Of a DNA stretch of 11,504 nt, positions 1 through 6,631 are shown piece by piece (the stretch's first letter is position 1; each line of letters begins with the position of its first letter). The stretch covers positions 1-11,504 of the forward strand of contig CAZUTK010000082.1 in the NCBI GenBank assembly GCA_964623265.1. The letters are read 5' to 3'. The position numbers and the translations under genes are program-made. This stretch comes from CAZUTK01 sp964623265 (GTDB lineage: Bacteria; Electryoneota; B3-LCP). Under the pieces are notes generated by a model, which ran no database searches, was not told the origin of the DNA, and saw nothing but the letters and a program-made list of their open reading frames with translations.

Positions 1-676
1 GTGGGCGGGTTACCGTTACGTCGTGCCGGAACCGATGCCGCTTAGTCCCGACCTGCCGTTTTCCGTCGTTCCAAAATCGGAAATCGGGGTGAAGGAGATC
101 ATGGAGATCCTGCGGGATCACTACGAGTGGACGGGTCTTCATCAGGCGGACCTGCGAACCGGCAGCCCGCACGGAGTCGGGATTAACACGATCTGCAACG
201 AAATGACTCAGACCAGCTTTATCGTTCAGTTGCGCGGCTATCTGCCTTCGGATGTGGGGATCGTGTACTGGGTTTCTCTGTCGCATCCGGGGGAATCGGT
301 GTACATCCCCTTTTATTTCGGAATGGATGATTTCCCTGCGGGCTACGCTGGAGCGCAAGAAGTGCCGACGATGGATGTCTTTCGCAGTAAGATCACCTCC
401 GCCTTTTTCCCCAATCCGCAAGAGGCTTTCTGGACATTCTCGAATTTCACCTGGAAGATTGCGGGGGAATACGGCCGCTTGAGTCATACAGCGCGCGAAG
501 CGCTGTCGGGCGTGGAAGAGCGCGCTTGGACGATGCAGATTCCTCTGGAGGAGGAACTGGTGCAGCTTTGTGCGACAGACCGACCCGCCGCGAGACTTCT
601 GATGTCGAATTATTCCTTGGGCTTGTATCTGGATGCGCTGCAGACGATGGAACGCGTATTACAGACCGGCTTTTAA
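1..676 (+). CDS. Dipeptidase, peptidase family C69 (U34), C-terminal part
   Basis: This gene is cut by the left edge. The reading frame is open from base 2, giving about 224 visible residues; the GTG at 23 is an internal Val codon rather than the likely start. C69 dipeptidases are N-terminal-nucleophile hydrolases that cleave dipeptides and are usually about 470-500 residues, so the visible piece is roughly the C-terminal 45%. Support is the family-like segment encoded near bases 173-330: HGVGINTICNEMTQTSFIVQ, then an LR, then a VYWVSLSHPGESVYIPFYFG-type stretch. This resembles the conserved 'SHV.QLR..LP...G..W.....P....F.PFY' pattern of PepD-type enzymes. The catalytic N-terminal Cys and any signal peptide lie outside the window, so activity and location cannot be judged. 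It ends with TAA, and the next gene starts 63 bp later. The family call rests on recognising this pattern and is fairly sure; substrate is unknown. Confidence 0.82.
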   Translation, partial: WAGYRYVVPEPMPLSPDLPFSVVPKSEIGVKEIMEILRDHYEWTGLHQADLRTGSPHGVGINTICNEMTQTSFIVQLRGYLPSDVGIVYWVSLSHPGESVYIPFYFGMDDFPAGYAGAQEVPTMDVFRSKITSAFFPNPQEAFWTFSNFTWKIAGEYGRLSHTAREALSGVEERAWTMQIPLEEELVQLCATDRPAARLLMSNYSLGLYLDALQTMERVLQTGF

Positions 677-728
677 CTTTGGAGGTGGCGATTACACCGG
701 CACGTTTCCGAAAAAGTCTTTCATTGAG

Positions 729-736
729 AGGAGAGG
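729..736 (+). promoter_or_regulatory. Strong ribosome binding site of the coiled-coil gene
   Basis: AGGAGAGG lies 3 bases before the ATG at 740, within a longer GAGAGGAGAGGA purine run. It offers two overlapping Shine-Dalgarno matches, and the upstream one (AGGAG, 729-733) has the better spacing, 6 bases. It is the strongest such site among the + strand genes of the window, which would fit high expression of a small stress protein. Confidence 0.6.
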
Positions 737-739
737 ACT

Positions 740-1024
740 ATGGTGAAGAAAGAAACCTATGAGAAGTTAGATCAGGAGCTGCGCGAATGGGGCATACAGA
801 TTGATGTCTTGAAAGCGCGCGCAGCGAAGGCGAAAGACGAGCTGAAGGCGGAATATGAACAGCTAATTGCGAACCTGACCGGCAAATCCGCCGAAGCGCA
901 AAAGAAGCTGTCCGAATTGAAAAAGGCGGGGGCGGAAGCGAAGGAAGATCTAAAAGTGGGCATCGAAAAAGCCTGGAAGGACTTAAGCCAGGCGATCGAG
1001 AAGGCGAGATCGAGAATCAAATAG
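740..1024 (+). CDS. sll1863-family coiled-coil stress response protein
   Basis: The product is 94 residues, charged and almost entirely helical, with no Cys and no Pro. Its pattern matches the small 'sll1863 family stress response' proteins (about 90-100 residues). The N-terminal part reads YEKLDQELREWGIQIDVLKA, followed by an AKAKDELKAEYEQLIANL helix, and the C-terminal part has KEDLKVGIEKAWKDLSQAIE. The spaced Leu/Ile/Ala positions suggest an antiparallel helical hairpin or oligomeric coiled coil. There is no signal peptide, so it is probably cytoplasmic. The name comes from a cyanobacterial gene reported as stress-responsive; the biochemical role is not established and I infer none. The ATG start has a strong Shine-Dalgarno. 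It lies 22 bp before the FKBP lipoprotein gene and probably shares its transcript. The family assignment is from memory of the sequence pattern. Confidence 0.8.
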   Translation: MVKKETYEKLDQELREWGIQIDVLKARAAKAKDELKAEYEQLIANLTGKSAEAQKKLSELKKAGAEAKEDLKVGIEKAWKDLSQAIEKARSRIK

Positions 1025-1046
1025 ACTGCGAAATACCGGAGAAGTC

Positions 1047-1523
1047 ATGCGAGTAAAAGCGATTCTTTTCCTGTTTCTCGTTTGGATGGCGATCTGGGGC
1101 TGCAAGGGAGGCGGCAAGCAAGCCAAGCCGGATGCGGACATCGCGAAACCGGAAACATCGGGCGGCGAAGTGGTCATCACGCCGTCCGGATTGAATTATC
1201 AAGATTTGGTCGTCGGCGACGGCGAAGAGGCTGAAGCCGGCGATCTGGTGTCCGTCCACTACACCGGCTGGCTGAAAGACGGCAAGAAATTCGACAGCTC
1301 GCTCGATCGAGGCGCTCCGTTCCCCTTCAATCTGGGCACGGGGACGGTCATCAAGGGGTGGGATGAAGGCGTCGCCGGCATGCGGGTGGGCGGCAAGCGC
1401 AAGCTGATCATTCCGCCGGAGCTGGGTTATGGCGATCGCGACATCGGCAACGGGTTGATCCCTCCCCGTTCCACGCTGATCTTCGAAGTGGAATTATTGA
1501 GGGTCCAGAAGAAGCAGCAGTGA
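1047..1523 (+). CDS. FKBP-type peptidyl-prolyl cis-trans isomerase, probable lipoprotein
   Basis: The 158-residue product catalyses cis-trans isomerisation of Xaa-Pro bonds, here probably on the envelope side of the inner membrane. Residues 1-18 form a lipoprotein signal (MRVK, then a hydrophobic core) ending in IWGC with Cys19 as the lipidation site; Trp at -2 is unusual, so lipidation is likely rather than certain. A linker rich in Gly, Lys, Pro and Asp (20-40) precedes one FKBP domain (about 45-155). The FKBP12 active-site residues are all recognisable: Tyr72 (HYTGWL), Phe82-Asp83 (KFDSS), Phe94, Val101-Ile102 and Trp105 (VIKGW), Tyr128 (LGYGDR) and Phe147 (LIFEVELL). It should therefore be an active isomerase. 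A GGAG upstream of the ATG serves as ribosome binding site. The aldolase gene follows after 4 bp. Fold assignment is near certain; location is inference. Confidence 0.95.
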   Translation: MRVKAILFLFLVWMAIWGCKGGGKQAKPDADIAKPETSGGEVVITPSGLNYQDLVVGDGEEAEAGDLVSVHYTGWLKDGKKFDSSLDRGAPFPFNLGTGTVIKGWDEGVAGMRVGGKRKLIIPPELGYGDRDIGNGLIPPRSTLIFEVELLRVQKKQQ

Positions 1524-1527
1524 TCCT

Positions 1528-2313
1528 ATGCCGTCCGACGCCGAATTAGTGGATGAACTGCTGGATGTCTGCCATCGGCTGCACCGAGCGGGCATGGTCG
1601 CCGCCAACGACGGCAACGTGTCCGCGCTGTGTGAAGACGGCAATTTGATCACTTCGGTGACCAACGTCTCCAAGGGCGCCATGACCGCGAAGGATATCGT
1701 CAAAGTGGACCGCCTGGGCGCGCCGCTGGAAGAGGGGAAGAGGCCGTCATCCGAGTTGCCCATGCATCTGGCGATCTATCGCGACCGGCCGGATGTGCGC
1801 GCCGTCGTCCATGCGCATCCTCCCTACGCCACCGGTTTCGCCGCCGCGGGTTTGGCGCTGGACCGGTGCGTGCTGCCGGAGATCGTGATGACGTTGGGCA
1901 GCGTTCCGCTGGCGGAATACGGGACTCCTTCGACAGAGGAGGTGCCGGAGGCGGTTTCGAAGTGGATCGGCCGGGCGGATGCGGTGCTGCTCTCCAATCA
2001 CGGAGCGGTCACGGTGGGAACGTCTCTGATGGATGCGTTCTACAAGATGGAACGCATCGAGCATTACGCTCAGATCTGCTACATCGCCCGTCAGTTGGGC
2101 GGAGAGAGGGTATTGACGCCCGAAGAGGTGAGCAAACTGTATCAACTTCGATCGGCATCCGGCAGAAGCGAACGCAGCCCAGGCTGTTGGGCGTGCGATC
2201 GAGTAGTTGCCGACGGATGTAGCGGCGAAGTCTGCGTGAACTACTCTTCCGGAGAGACCTTTGAAGAAAAGGTGAGGAGAGTGGTGCGGGAGATCCTAAG
2301 CGGGCGGCAATAG
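1528..2313 (+). CDS. Class II aldolase/adducin family protein (fuculose-phosphate aldolase-like) with C-terminal extension
   Basis: The 261-residue product carries the zinc-dependent class II aldolase fold of the FucA/RhaD/AraD group, which cleaves or epimerises phosphorylated sugars (FucA yields dihydroxyacetone phosphate and lactaldehyde). Visible motifs are NDGNVS (27-32, phosphate-binding loop), NVSKG (46-50), SSELPMH with candidate catalytic Glu76, HAHP giving zinc ligands His95 and His97, and NHG giving the third ligand His158. The core ends near residue 207, whereas E. coli FucA is about 215 residues in total. About 50 extra residues follow: a linker, a four-cysteine cluster (Cys220, 223, 231, 236) and an amphipathic final helix (about 243-258). 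The sugar substrate cannot be told from sequence, and no kinase or isomerase for a sugar pathway is nearby. The gene starts 4 bp after the FKBP stop with only a weak purine-rich site, so translation may be coupled. Confidence 0.9.
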   Translation: MPSDAELVDELLDVCHRLHRAGMVAANDGNVSALCEDGNLITSVTNVSKGAMTAKDIVKVDRLGAPLEEGKRPSSELPMHLAIYRDRPDVRAVVHAHPPYATGFAAAGLALDRCVLPEIVMTLGSVPLAEYGTPSTEEVPEAVSKWIGRADAVLLSNHGAVTVGTSLMDAFYKMERIEHYAQICYIARQLGGERVLTPEEVSKLYQLRSASGRSERSPGCWACDRVVADGCSGEVCVNYSSGETFEEKVRRVVREILSGRQ

Positions 2314-2333
2314 GTCACAGGATAGAGTCAAGT

Positions 2334-3683
2334 ATGAAAATCCTCATCATCGGAGCGGGGGAAGTCGGGTACTACCTAGCGCAGGAGCTGACGCAGGAGA
2401 AACACGATGTAATCGTGGTGGAATCGAACGCGGAACAGTTGCAGCGGATCAGCCGGAATCTGGATGTCTTGGCGATTCAGGGGGACGGCACGAGGCAGGC
2501 GGTCTTGCGGGAAGCCGGAGTCGCCTCTGCGGATATGCTCATCGCCGTCACCAATTCCGATGAAGCGAACATCGTCAGTTGCATGATTGCGCGGGAATAC
2601 CGCGTGAAGACCAAGATCGCTCGGGTGCGGGATCATGAGCTGACCAGTCCGGATTCTGTGTTGAAACCGGAGAAGATCGGCGTGGATCTGTTGATCAACC
2701 CGGAGCTGGAGACTTCGAAGGAGATCGTCCGTTTGATTCGGCATCCCGCGGCGACCGACGTGATGGAGTTCTTCGACGGCCGCGTGGAGCTTCTGGGGAT
2801 GCGCGTGGCGGATGATTCGCCGGCGGTAGGCAGGACCTTAGCCGAGCTGGGAAGGCGATTCACCGAGCTCAACTACCGAATGGTCGCTATCGCCCGCGGA
2901 GATAAGACGTTGATTCCCCGGGGGGGGGATGCAATTCAGAAGGAAGACCTAGTTTACGTCGTCACGCAGAAAGAAGCAGCTCAGGAGGTCTTTGCGCTGG
3001 TGAATCACCAGCGGAGAAAGGTGGATCATCTGATGATTCTTGGAGCCAGCCGGATTGGCAGGTTGGTGGCGGCGGAGATCCAGAAGGATCACAAGATGGA
3101 CGTCAAATTGGTGGATGCCAATCCCGATAAGGCGCGCCGGGTCGCCGAAATGCTGGATGATACGTTGGTCGTAGAAGCGGACGGGAGAGATATTGACGCG
3201 ATGGCGGCGGAAGGGTTAATTGATATGGATGTCTTCGTCGCCTGCACGAACGACGACGAGAACAACATCGTCACGTCGCTGGTGGCGCAGCATCTGGGCG
3301 TGAAGCGCACGATAACGTTGTTGGAGAAGCGATTCTATCTGTCTATCATCCGCGCCATCGGACTGGAAATCGGCGTGAACAAGCATATCCTGACCAGCAA
3401 CGCCATCTTGAAGTGCATCCGCCATGGCAAGGTATTGTCCTTCTCGCATGTGCGCGGCATCAACGCGGAGACGATCGTTTACTCCGTTGCTCCGAAGGCG
3501 AAGATCACCAAGAAGCCGCTGAAAGATTTGGATCTGCCGGATGATTGTCTGATCGGCGCGGTGCGCCGCCGCAGGGAGGAAGTGATCATCCCCACCGGCG
3601 AGACGCGGATCGAACCGGAGGATGAAGCGCTGGTCTTTTACCTGCCGGCGGTGCGGGATAAATTGAATTCCTGGTTCGATTAA
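2334..3683 (+). CDS. trkA: Trk potassium uptake system, NAD-binding gating subunit TrkA
   Basis: The 449-residue product is the cytosolic peripheral subunit that binds nucleotides (NAD(H), and ATP/ADP in studied systems) and gates the TrkH K+ channel. It has the usual duplicated architecture: RCK_N 1 (about 1-120) with Rossmann loop GAGEVG (7-12) and an acidic residue after strand 2 (VIVVESN); RCK_C 1 (about 144-225); RCK_N 2 (about 232-350) with a variant loop GASRIG (237-242) and LVDAN; and RCK_C 2 (about 370-449). Length agrees with E. coli TrkA (458). The second loop has Ser where the third Gly-type position normally sits, common in second halves. The first trkH starts 1 base after the stop, strong evidence for coupled expression. 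A run of nine G (2920-2928) lies inside the gene, in the first RCK_C. Translation is intact through it as given. Confidence 0.97.
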   Translation: MKILIIGAGEVGYYLAQELTQEKHDVIVVESNAEQLQRISRNLDVLAIQGDGTRQAVLREAGVASADMLIAVTNSDEANIVSCMIAREYRVKTKIARVRDHELTSPDSVLKPEKIGVDLLINPELETSKEIVRLIRHPAATDVMEFFDGRVELLGMRVADDSPAVGRTLAELGRRFTELNYRMVAIARGDKTLIPRGGDAIQKEDLVYVVTQKEAAQEVFALVNHQRRKVDHLMILGASRIGRLVAAEIQKDHKMDVKLVDANPDKARRVAEMLDDTLVVEADGRDIDAMAAEGLIDMDVFVACTNDDENNIVTSLVAQHLGVKRTITLLEKRFYLSIIRAIGLEIGVNKHILTSNAILKCIRHGKVLSFSHVRGINAETIVYSVAPKAKITKKPLKDLDLPDDCLIGAVRRRREEVIIPTGETRIEPEDEALVFYLPAVRDKLNSWFD

Positions 3684-3684
3684 T

Positions 3685-5124
3685 ATGAAGGTCGGGCCTG
3701 TTTTGAATTTTCTGGGGGTGCTTTTCATATTTCTCAGCGTTTTCATGGCTTTGCCCGCTGTTTGGGCGTTCTATTATCGGGAAGATGCTTGGATTTCTTT
3801 TATTTTACCGGCATTGGGGACTTTGATCGGCGGTTTTGCGATCAAGAAGCTCACGAATGCGGAACCCGGCATCGGCATCCGCGAAGGGTTCGCCATTGTG
3901 GTTTTCGGATGGGCGGGCGTCGTATTGTTGGGCGCCGTTCCCTATCTGACAACGGGCTCGATTCCGTCCTTCACGAACGCCGTTTTTGAATCGGTGGCGG
4001 GGTTTACGACGACGGGCGCCAGCATTTTAAGCGATGTGGAGAGCTTGCCGAAGAGCGTGCTTTTCTGGCGCAGCTTCACGCACTGGTTGGGCGGAATGGG
4101 GATTGTCGTTCTGTCTCTGGCGATCCTGCCTTTTCTGGGGACGGGCGGCATGCAGTTGTACCGAGCGGAGGTCGCGGGGCCAACGAAAGATCGGTTGACG
4201 CCGCGCATCCAGCGCACCGCCAAAGTTCTCTGGGGGATCTACCTTCTGATCACGTTGCTCGGTACTGCCCTGCTGATGCTTTGCGGAATGGACTTCTTCG
4301 ATGCGCTCTGCCACACGTTCGGAGCGCTGGCGACGGGGGGATTTTCGACGCGTAATGCCTCCATCGGTGCTTTTGACAATCCCTGGATCCCTTGGGTGGT
4401 GATCCTCATTATGCTCTTAGGCGCGACGGATTTTGCTCTGCATTTTTACGCATTGCGCGGGAAACCGCTGAATTACTTCAAGAGCTCGCAGTTCAGATCC
4501 TATTTTCTAACTTTGATTGGCGCCGTTGTGCTGGTAGTCGTGTTCAGCTACCCCTATTTGCGGACGACCGGGGAATCTGTTGTAGATTGTGTCTTCGAAG
4601 TCGTCTCGATGAGCACCACAACGGGATATGTTACAGCGGATTATGAGAAGTGGCATCCGGTCGTCCCCTGGATCATCATGGGGCTGCTGTTTCCAGGCGG
4701 GATGGCGGGATCCACCGCCGGAGGGATGAAATTTGTCCGAGTGATGATAGCGGCGAAATCTCTTCATCTGACGATCCGCCGTTTCATTCATCCACAGGGG
4801 GTCTATGCTGTCCGCGTGGATGACCGCCCTGTGGCGGAAGAGATTGTCCAGCAGATCCTGGCGTTTTGTTTTCTGTATGTCATCGTGTTTTTCCTCTGCG
4901 CGCTAGGGCTGGCGGCGACGGGGGTGGATTTCATTACCTCTTTCGGCGCATCGCTGGCGTGCATTTCCGGCACGGGACCGGGATTGGGATTAACAGGGGC
5001 GATGGGGAATTATTATTCCTTGCCTATTGTCGCCAAGTGGATACTCATTGTGGAGATGGTGTTGGGACGTCTGGAGTTCTACGCCGTTCTCATCATAGTA
5101 AGTCGAAGTTTTTGGAAGAAGTAA
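3685..5124 (+). CDS. trkH: Trk potassium uptake protein TrkH, copy 1
   Basis: The 479-residue integral inner-membrane K+ channel subunit belongs to the SKT superfamily, with four M1-P-M2 repeats around one pore. Each pore loop is visible: TTTGAS (Gly111), TGGFST (Gly218-219), TTTGYV (Gly314) and GTGPG (Gly431-Pro432-Gly433). The segment GGMAGSTAGGMKFVR after the third loop corresponds to the intramembrane gate region with its conserved Arg. Length matches E. coli TrkH (483). Oddities: the fourth pore loop reads S-G-T-G-P-G where copy 2 has A-N-I-G-P-G, and a Pro replaces the Ile found in copy 2 just before GGMA. These may alter selectivity or gating. The start ATG is 1 base after the trkA stop. 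It aligns residue for residue with copy 2 at the first and fourth filter positions, so the pair arose by tandem duplication or acquisition of a close relative. It should work with the TrkA next door. Confidence 0.96.
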   Translation: MKVGPVLNFLGVLFIFLSVFMALPAVWAFYYREDAWISFILPALGTLIGGFAIKKLTNAEPGIGIREGFAIVVFGWAGVVLLGAVPYLTTGSIPSFTNAVFESVAGFTTTGASILSDVESLPKSVLFWRSFTHWLGGMGIVVLSLAILPFLGTGGMQLYRAEVAGPTKDRLTPRIQRTAKVLWGIYLLITLLGTALLMLCGMDFFDALCHTFGALATGGFSTRNASIGAFDNPWIPWVVILIMLLGATDFALHFYALRGKPLNYFKSSQFRSYFLTLIGAVVLVVVFSYPYLRTTGESVVDCVFEVVSMSTTTGYVTADYEKWHPVVPWIIMGLLFPGGMAGSTAGGMKFVRVMIAAKSLHLTIRRFIHPQGVYAVRVDDRPVAEEIVQQILAFCFLYVIVFFLCALGLAATGVDFITSFGASLACISGTGPGLGLTGAMGNYYSLPIVAKWILIVEMVLGRLEFYAVLIIVSRSFWKK

Positions 5125-5188
5125 CAGGCGGATCTTCGTGTTTCGGGTGGTATATGAAATGTTTGCGAGGTGAAGAGAACGGGTAGTC
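5125..5188 (+). other. Intergenic gap between the two trkH copies with possible ten-codon leader ORF
   Basis: This 64-bp gap is the longest inside the + strand gene run. It contains TGGTATATG (5148-5156), a loose resemblance to an extended -10 box, but no matching -35. It also contains an ATG-AAA-TGT-TTG reading frame of ten codons (5154-5186) that stops 2 bases before the GTG of the second trkH. The ten-codon frame could couple translation or be chance. The Shine-Dalgarno for the second trkH is poor: GAGGTG sits about 16 bases upstream, and GAAGAG is nearer. Confidence 0.3.
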
Positions 5189-6628
5189 GTGAAGGTCAGT
5201 CCGGTCTTAAATTTCATAGGATTTCTGCTTATTTTTTTAGGGATGTGCATGCTCCTGCCCGCCGTCTGGGCATATTATTATCAGGAAGCGGAGATTCTTC
5301 ATTTCATCGCGGCGGCTATGGTGACGTCCGGGATCGGTTTTGCGCTGTGGAGATGGAATCCATCGGATCCGGGCATCCACGATCGCGAGGGGTTCGCCAT
5401 CGTGAGTTTCGGCTGGAGCGCGATGGCGGTTTTCGGGGCGCTGCCCTTTCTCTTGACGGGCTCCATTCCATCCGTGACGGATGCGATCTTCGAGTCCATG
5501 TCGGGATTTACGACGACAGGCGCGAGCATTATAAGCGATGTGGAGAGTTTGCCGAAGAGCGTGCTCTTCTGGCGCAGCTTCACGCATTGGCTGGGCGGAA
5601 TGGGCATCATCGTCATATCATTGGCGATTCTCCCCATGCTGGGGATCGGCGGTATGCAGCTTTTCAAAGCCGAGTCGCCCGGGCCTACGAAGGATAAGTT
5701 GACGCCTCGCATCCGACAGACCGCCGCGCTCCTGTGGGGGGTTTACGTTCTTCTTTCGATACTGGAGGCGGTGTTGTTGAAACTCTGCGGCATGGATCTC
5801 TTCGAGGCGCTGTGCCATACTTTTGGAACGATGGCGACCGGGGGGTTTTCGACGCGGAACGCATCCATCGCCACTTACGATAATCCCTGGATCCATTGGG
5901 TGATCATCCTCTTCATGTTCATCGCAGGGACCAACTTCACGCTGCACTATCAAGCTCTGCGGGGCAAGCCCTTGCGCTATTTCCGCGATGCGGAATTTCG
6001 TTATTACGGTGCCACGGTTTTGATCGCGGTGCTCGCGGTTCTTTTTTCGAGCTGGTCGTCCTTGCGGGAGAATGGTCAGCATCTGCGGGATGTCGTGTTT
6101 CAGGTCGTTTCGTTGCTGACCACGACCGGATATGTCACCGCGGATTATGCGCAGTGGCATCCTTTCGCCATCTTGATTTTGTTGATGCTGATGTTCATCG
6201 GGGGGATGGCGGCGTCCACCGGAGGCGGGATGAAGGTGATGCGCGTGGTGATCGTCTTGAAGCACGCGCATATTGAGATCAAGAAGCTCATCCATCCTCA
6301 TGCCATTTTCCCTCTGCGTTTCGGCAAGCGCATCATCGCTCAGGACATCGCCACCAACGTTCTCGGATTTTTTTTACTCTTCATCGTCATATTCGTCGCA
6401 GGCGGGGCGGTGCTGCTGATGCTCGGGCTGGATTTTTCCACCGCGCTGGGGGCTTCCATAGCTTGTCTGGCGAACATCGGTCCGGGCATCGGGGAAGTGG
6501 GTCCTACCGGCAATTACGCTGCGCTGCCCGGCATTGCGAAGTGGGTTTTGATCGTGATGATGTTGATGGGGCGATTGGAGCTTTACACCGTTCTGGTTCT
6601 CTTCAGCCGGAGTTTTTGGAGGCGTTGA
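5189..6628 (+). CDS. trkH: Trk potassium uptake protein TrkH, copy 2
   Basis: This second 479-residue TrkH-type K+ channel subunit starts at GTG. The start is fixed by the matching N-termini of the two copies (MKVSPVLNF here, MKVGPVLNF in copy 1), and an in-frame stop (TGA, 5171) lies just upstream. Pore loops are TTTGAS (Gly111), TGGFST, TTTGYV and NIGPG (Asn429, Gly431, Gly433). The fourth is the common Asn-containing form, so this copy looks the more conventional. The gate segment is FIGGMAASTGGGMKVMR. Copy 1 and copy 2 are colinear with a start-to-start spacing of 1504 bp, and share near-identical DNA around the first pore loop although they differ widely elsewhere. Both appear intact, with all four filter glycine motifs and full length, so two functional variants sharing one TrkA is the simplest reading. 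The YbbR gene follows after 3 bases. Confidence 0.96.
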   Translation: MKVSPVLNFIGFLLIFLGMCMLLPAVWAYYYQEAEILHFIAAAMVTSGIGFALWRWNPSDPGIHDREGFAIVSFGWSAMAVFGALPFLLTGSIPSVTDAIFESMSGFTTTGASIISDVESLPKSVLFWRSFTHWLGGMGIIVISLAILPMLGIGGMQLFKAESPGPTKDKLTPRIRQTAALLWGVYVLLSILEAVLLKLCGMDLFEALCHTFGTMATGGFSTRNASIATYDNPWIHWVIILFMFIAGTNFTLHYQALRGKPLRYFRDAEFRYYGATVLIAVLAVLFSSWSSLRENGQHLRDVVFQVVSLLTTTGYVTADYAQWHPFAILILLMLMFIGGMAASTGGGMKVMRVVIVLKHAHIEIKKLIHPHAIFPLRFGKRIIAQDIATNVLGFFLLFIVIFVAGGAVLLMLGLDFSTALGASIACLANIGPGIGEVGPTGNYAALPGIAKWVLIVMMLMGRLELYTVLVLFSRSFWRR

Positions 6629-6631
6629 GCC

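Larger units (their letters stand above)
3685..6628 (+). repeat. Tandem trkH duplication, 1504-bp period
   Basis: The two trkH genes form a direct tandem repeat with identical coding length (1440 bp including stop) and a start-to-start offset of 1504 bp. Pore-loop positions match exactly at this offset (Gly111 codons at 4015 and 5519, Gly431 codons at 4975 and 6479), so there is little or no insertion or deletion between the copies. Similarity is uneven: very high at 4033-4103 against 5537-5607, and much lower in the second to fifth membrane segments. Confidence 0.85.

Noticed and set aside
684..695. GTGGCGATTAC shared with 10855-10865
   Set aside because: A single shared 11-base word at two gene boundaries, with no similarity extending to either side; treated as chance.
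526..762. Open frame overlapping the dipeptidase end and the coiled-coil start
   Set aside because: It lies in another frame over two well-supported genes, has no family resemblance, and shows the Arg/Ala/Gly-rich composition of an out-of-frame read.
4866..5186. 106-codon frame over the end of trkH copy 1
   Set aside because: It overlaps conserved TrkH sequence including the fourth pore loop, and its product is low-quality sequence with many Arg and Gly. Only its last ten codons lie in the gap, reported separately with low interest.
5618..6301. 227-codon minus-strand frame antisense to trkH copy 2
   Set aside because: It is a long antisense frame typical of GC-rich genes; the product is His, Arg and Pro rich with no recognisable domain, and a full TrkH lies on the other strand.
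6368..6375. Eight-T run in trkH copy 2 as a frameshift signal
   Set aside because: It encodes Phe-Phe-Leu in a membrane helix, where T-rich codons are expected, and the gene is complete without any shift.
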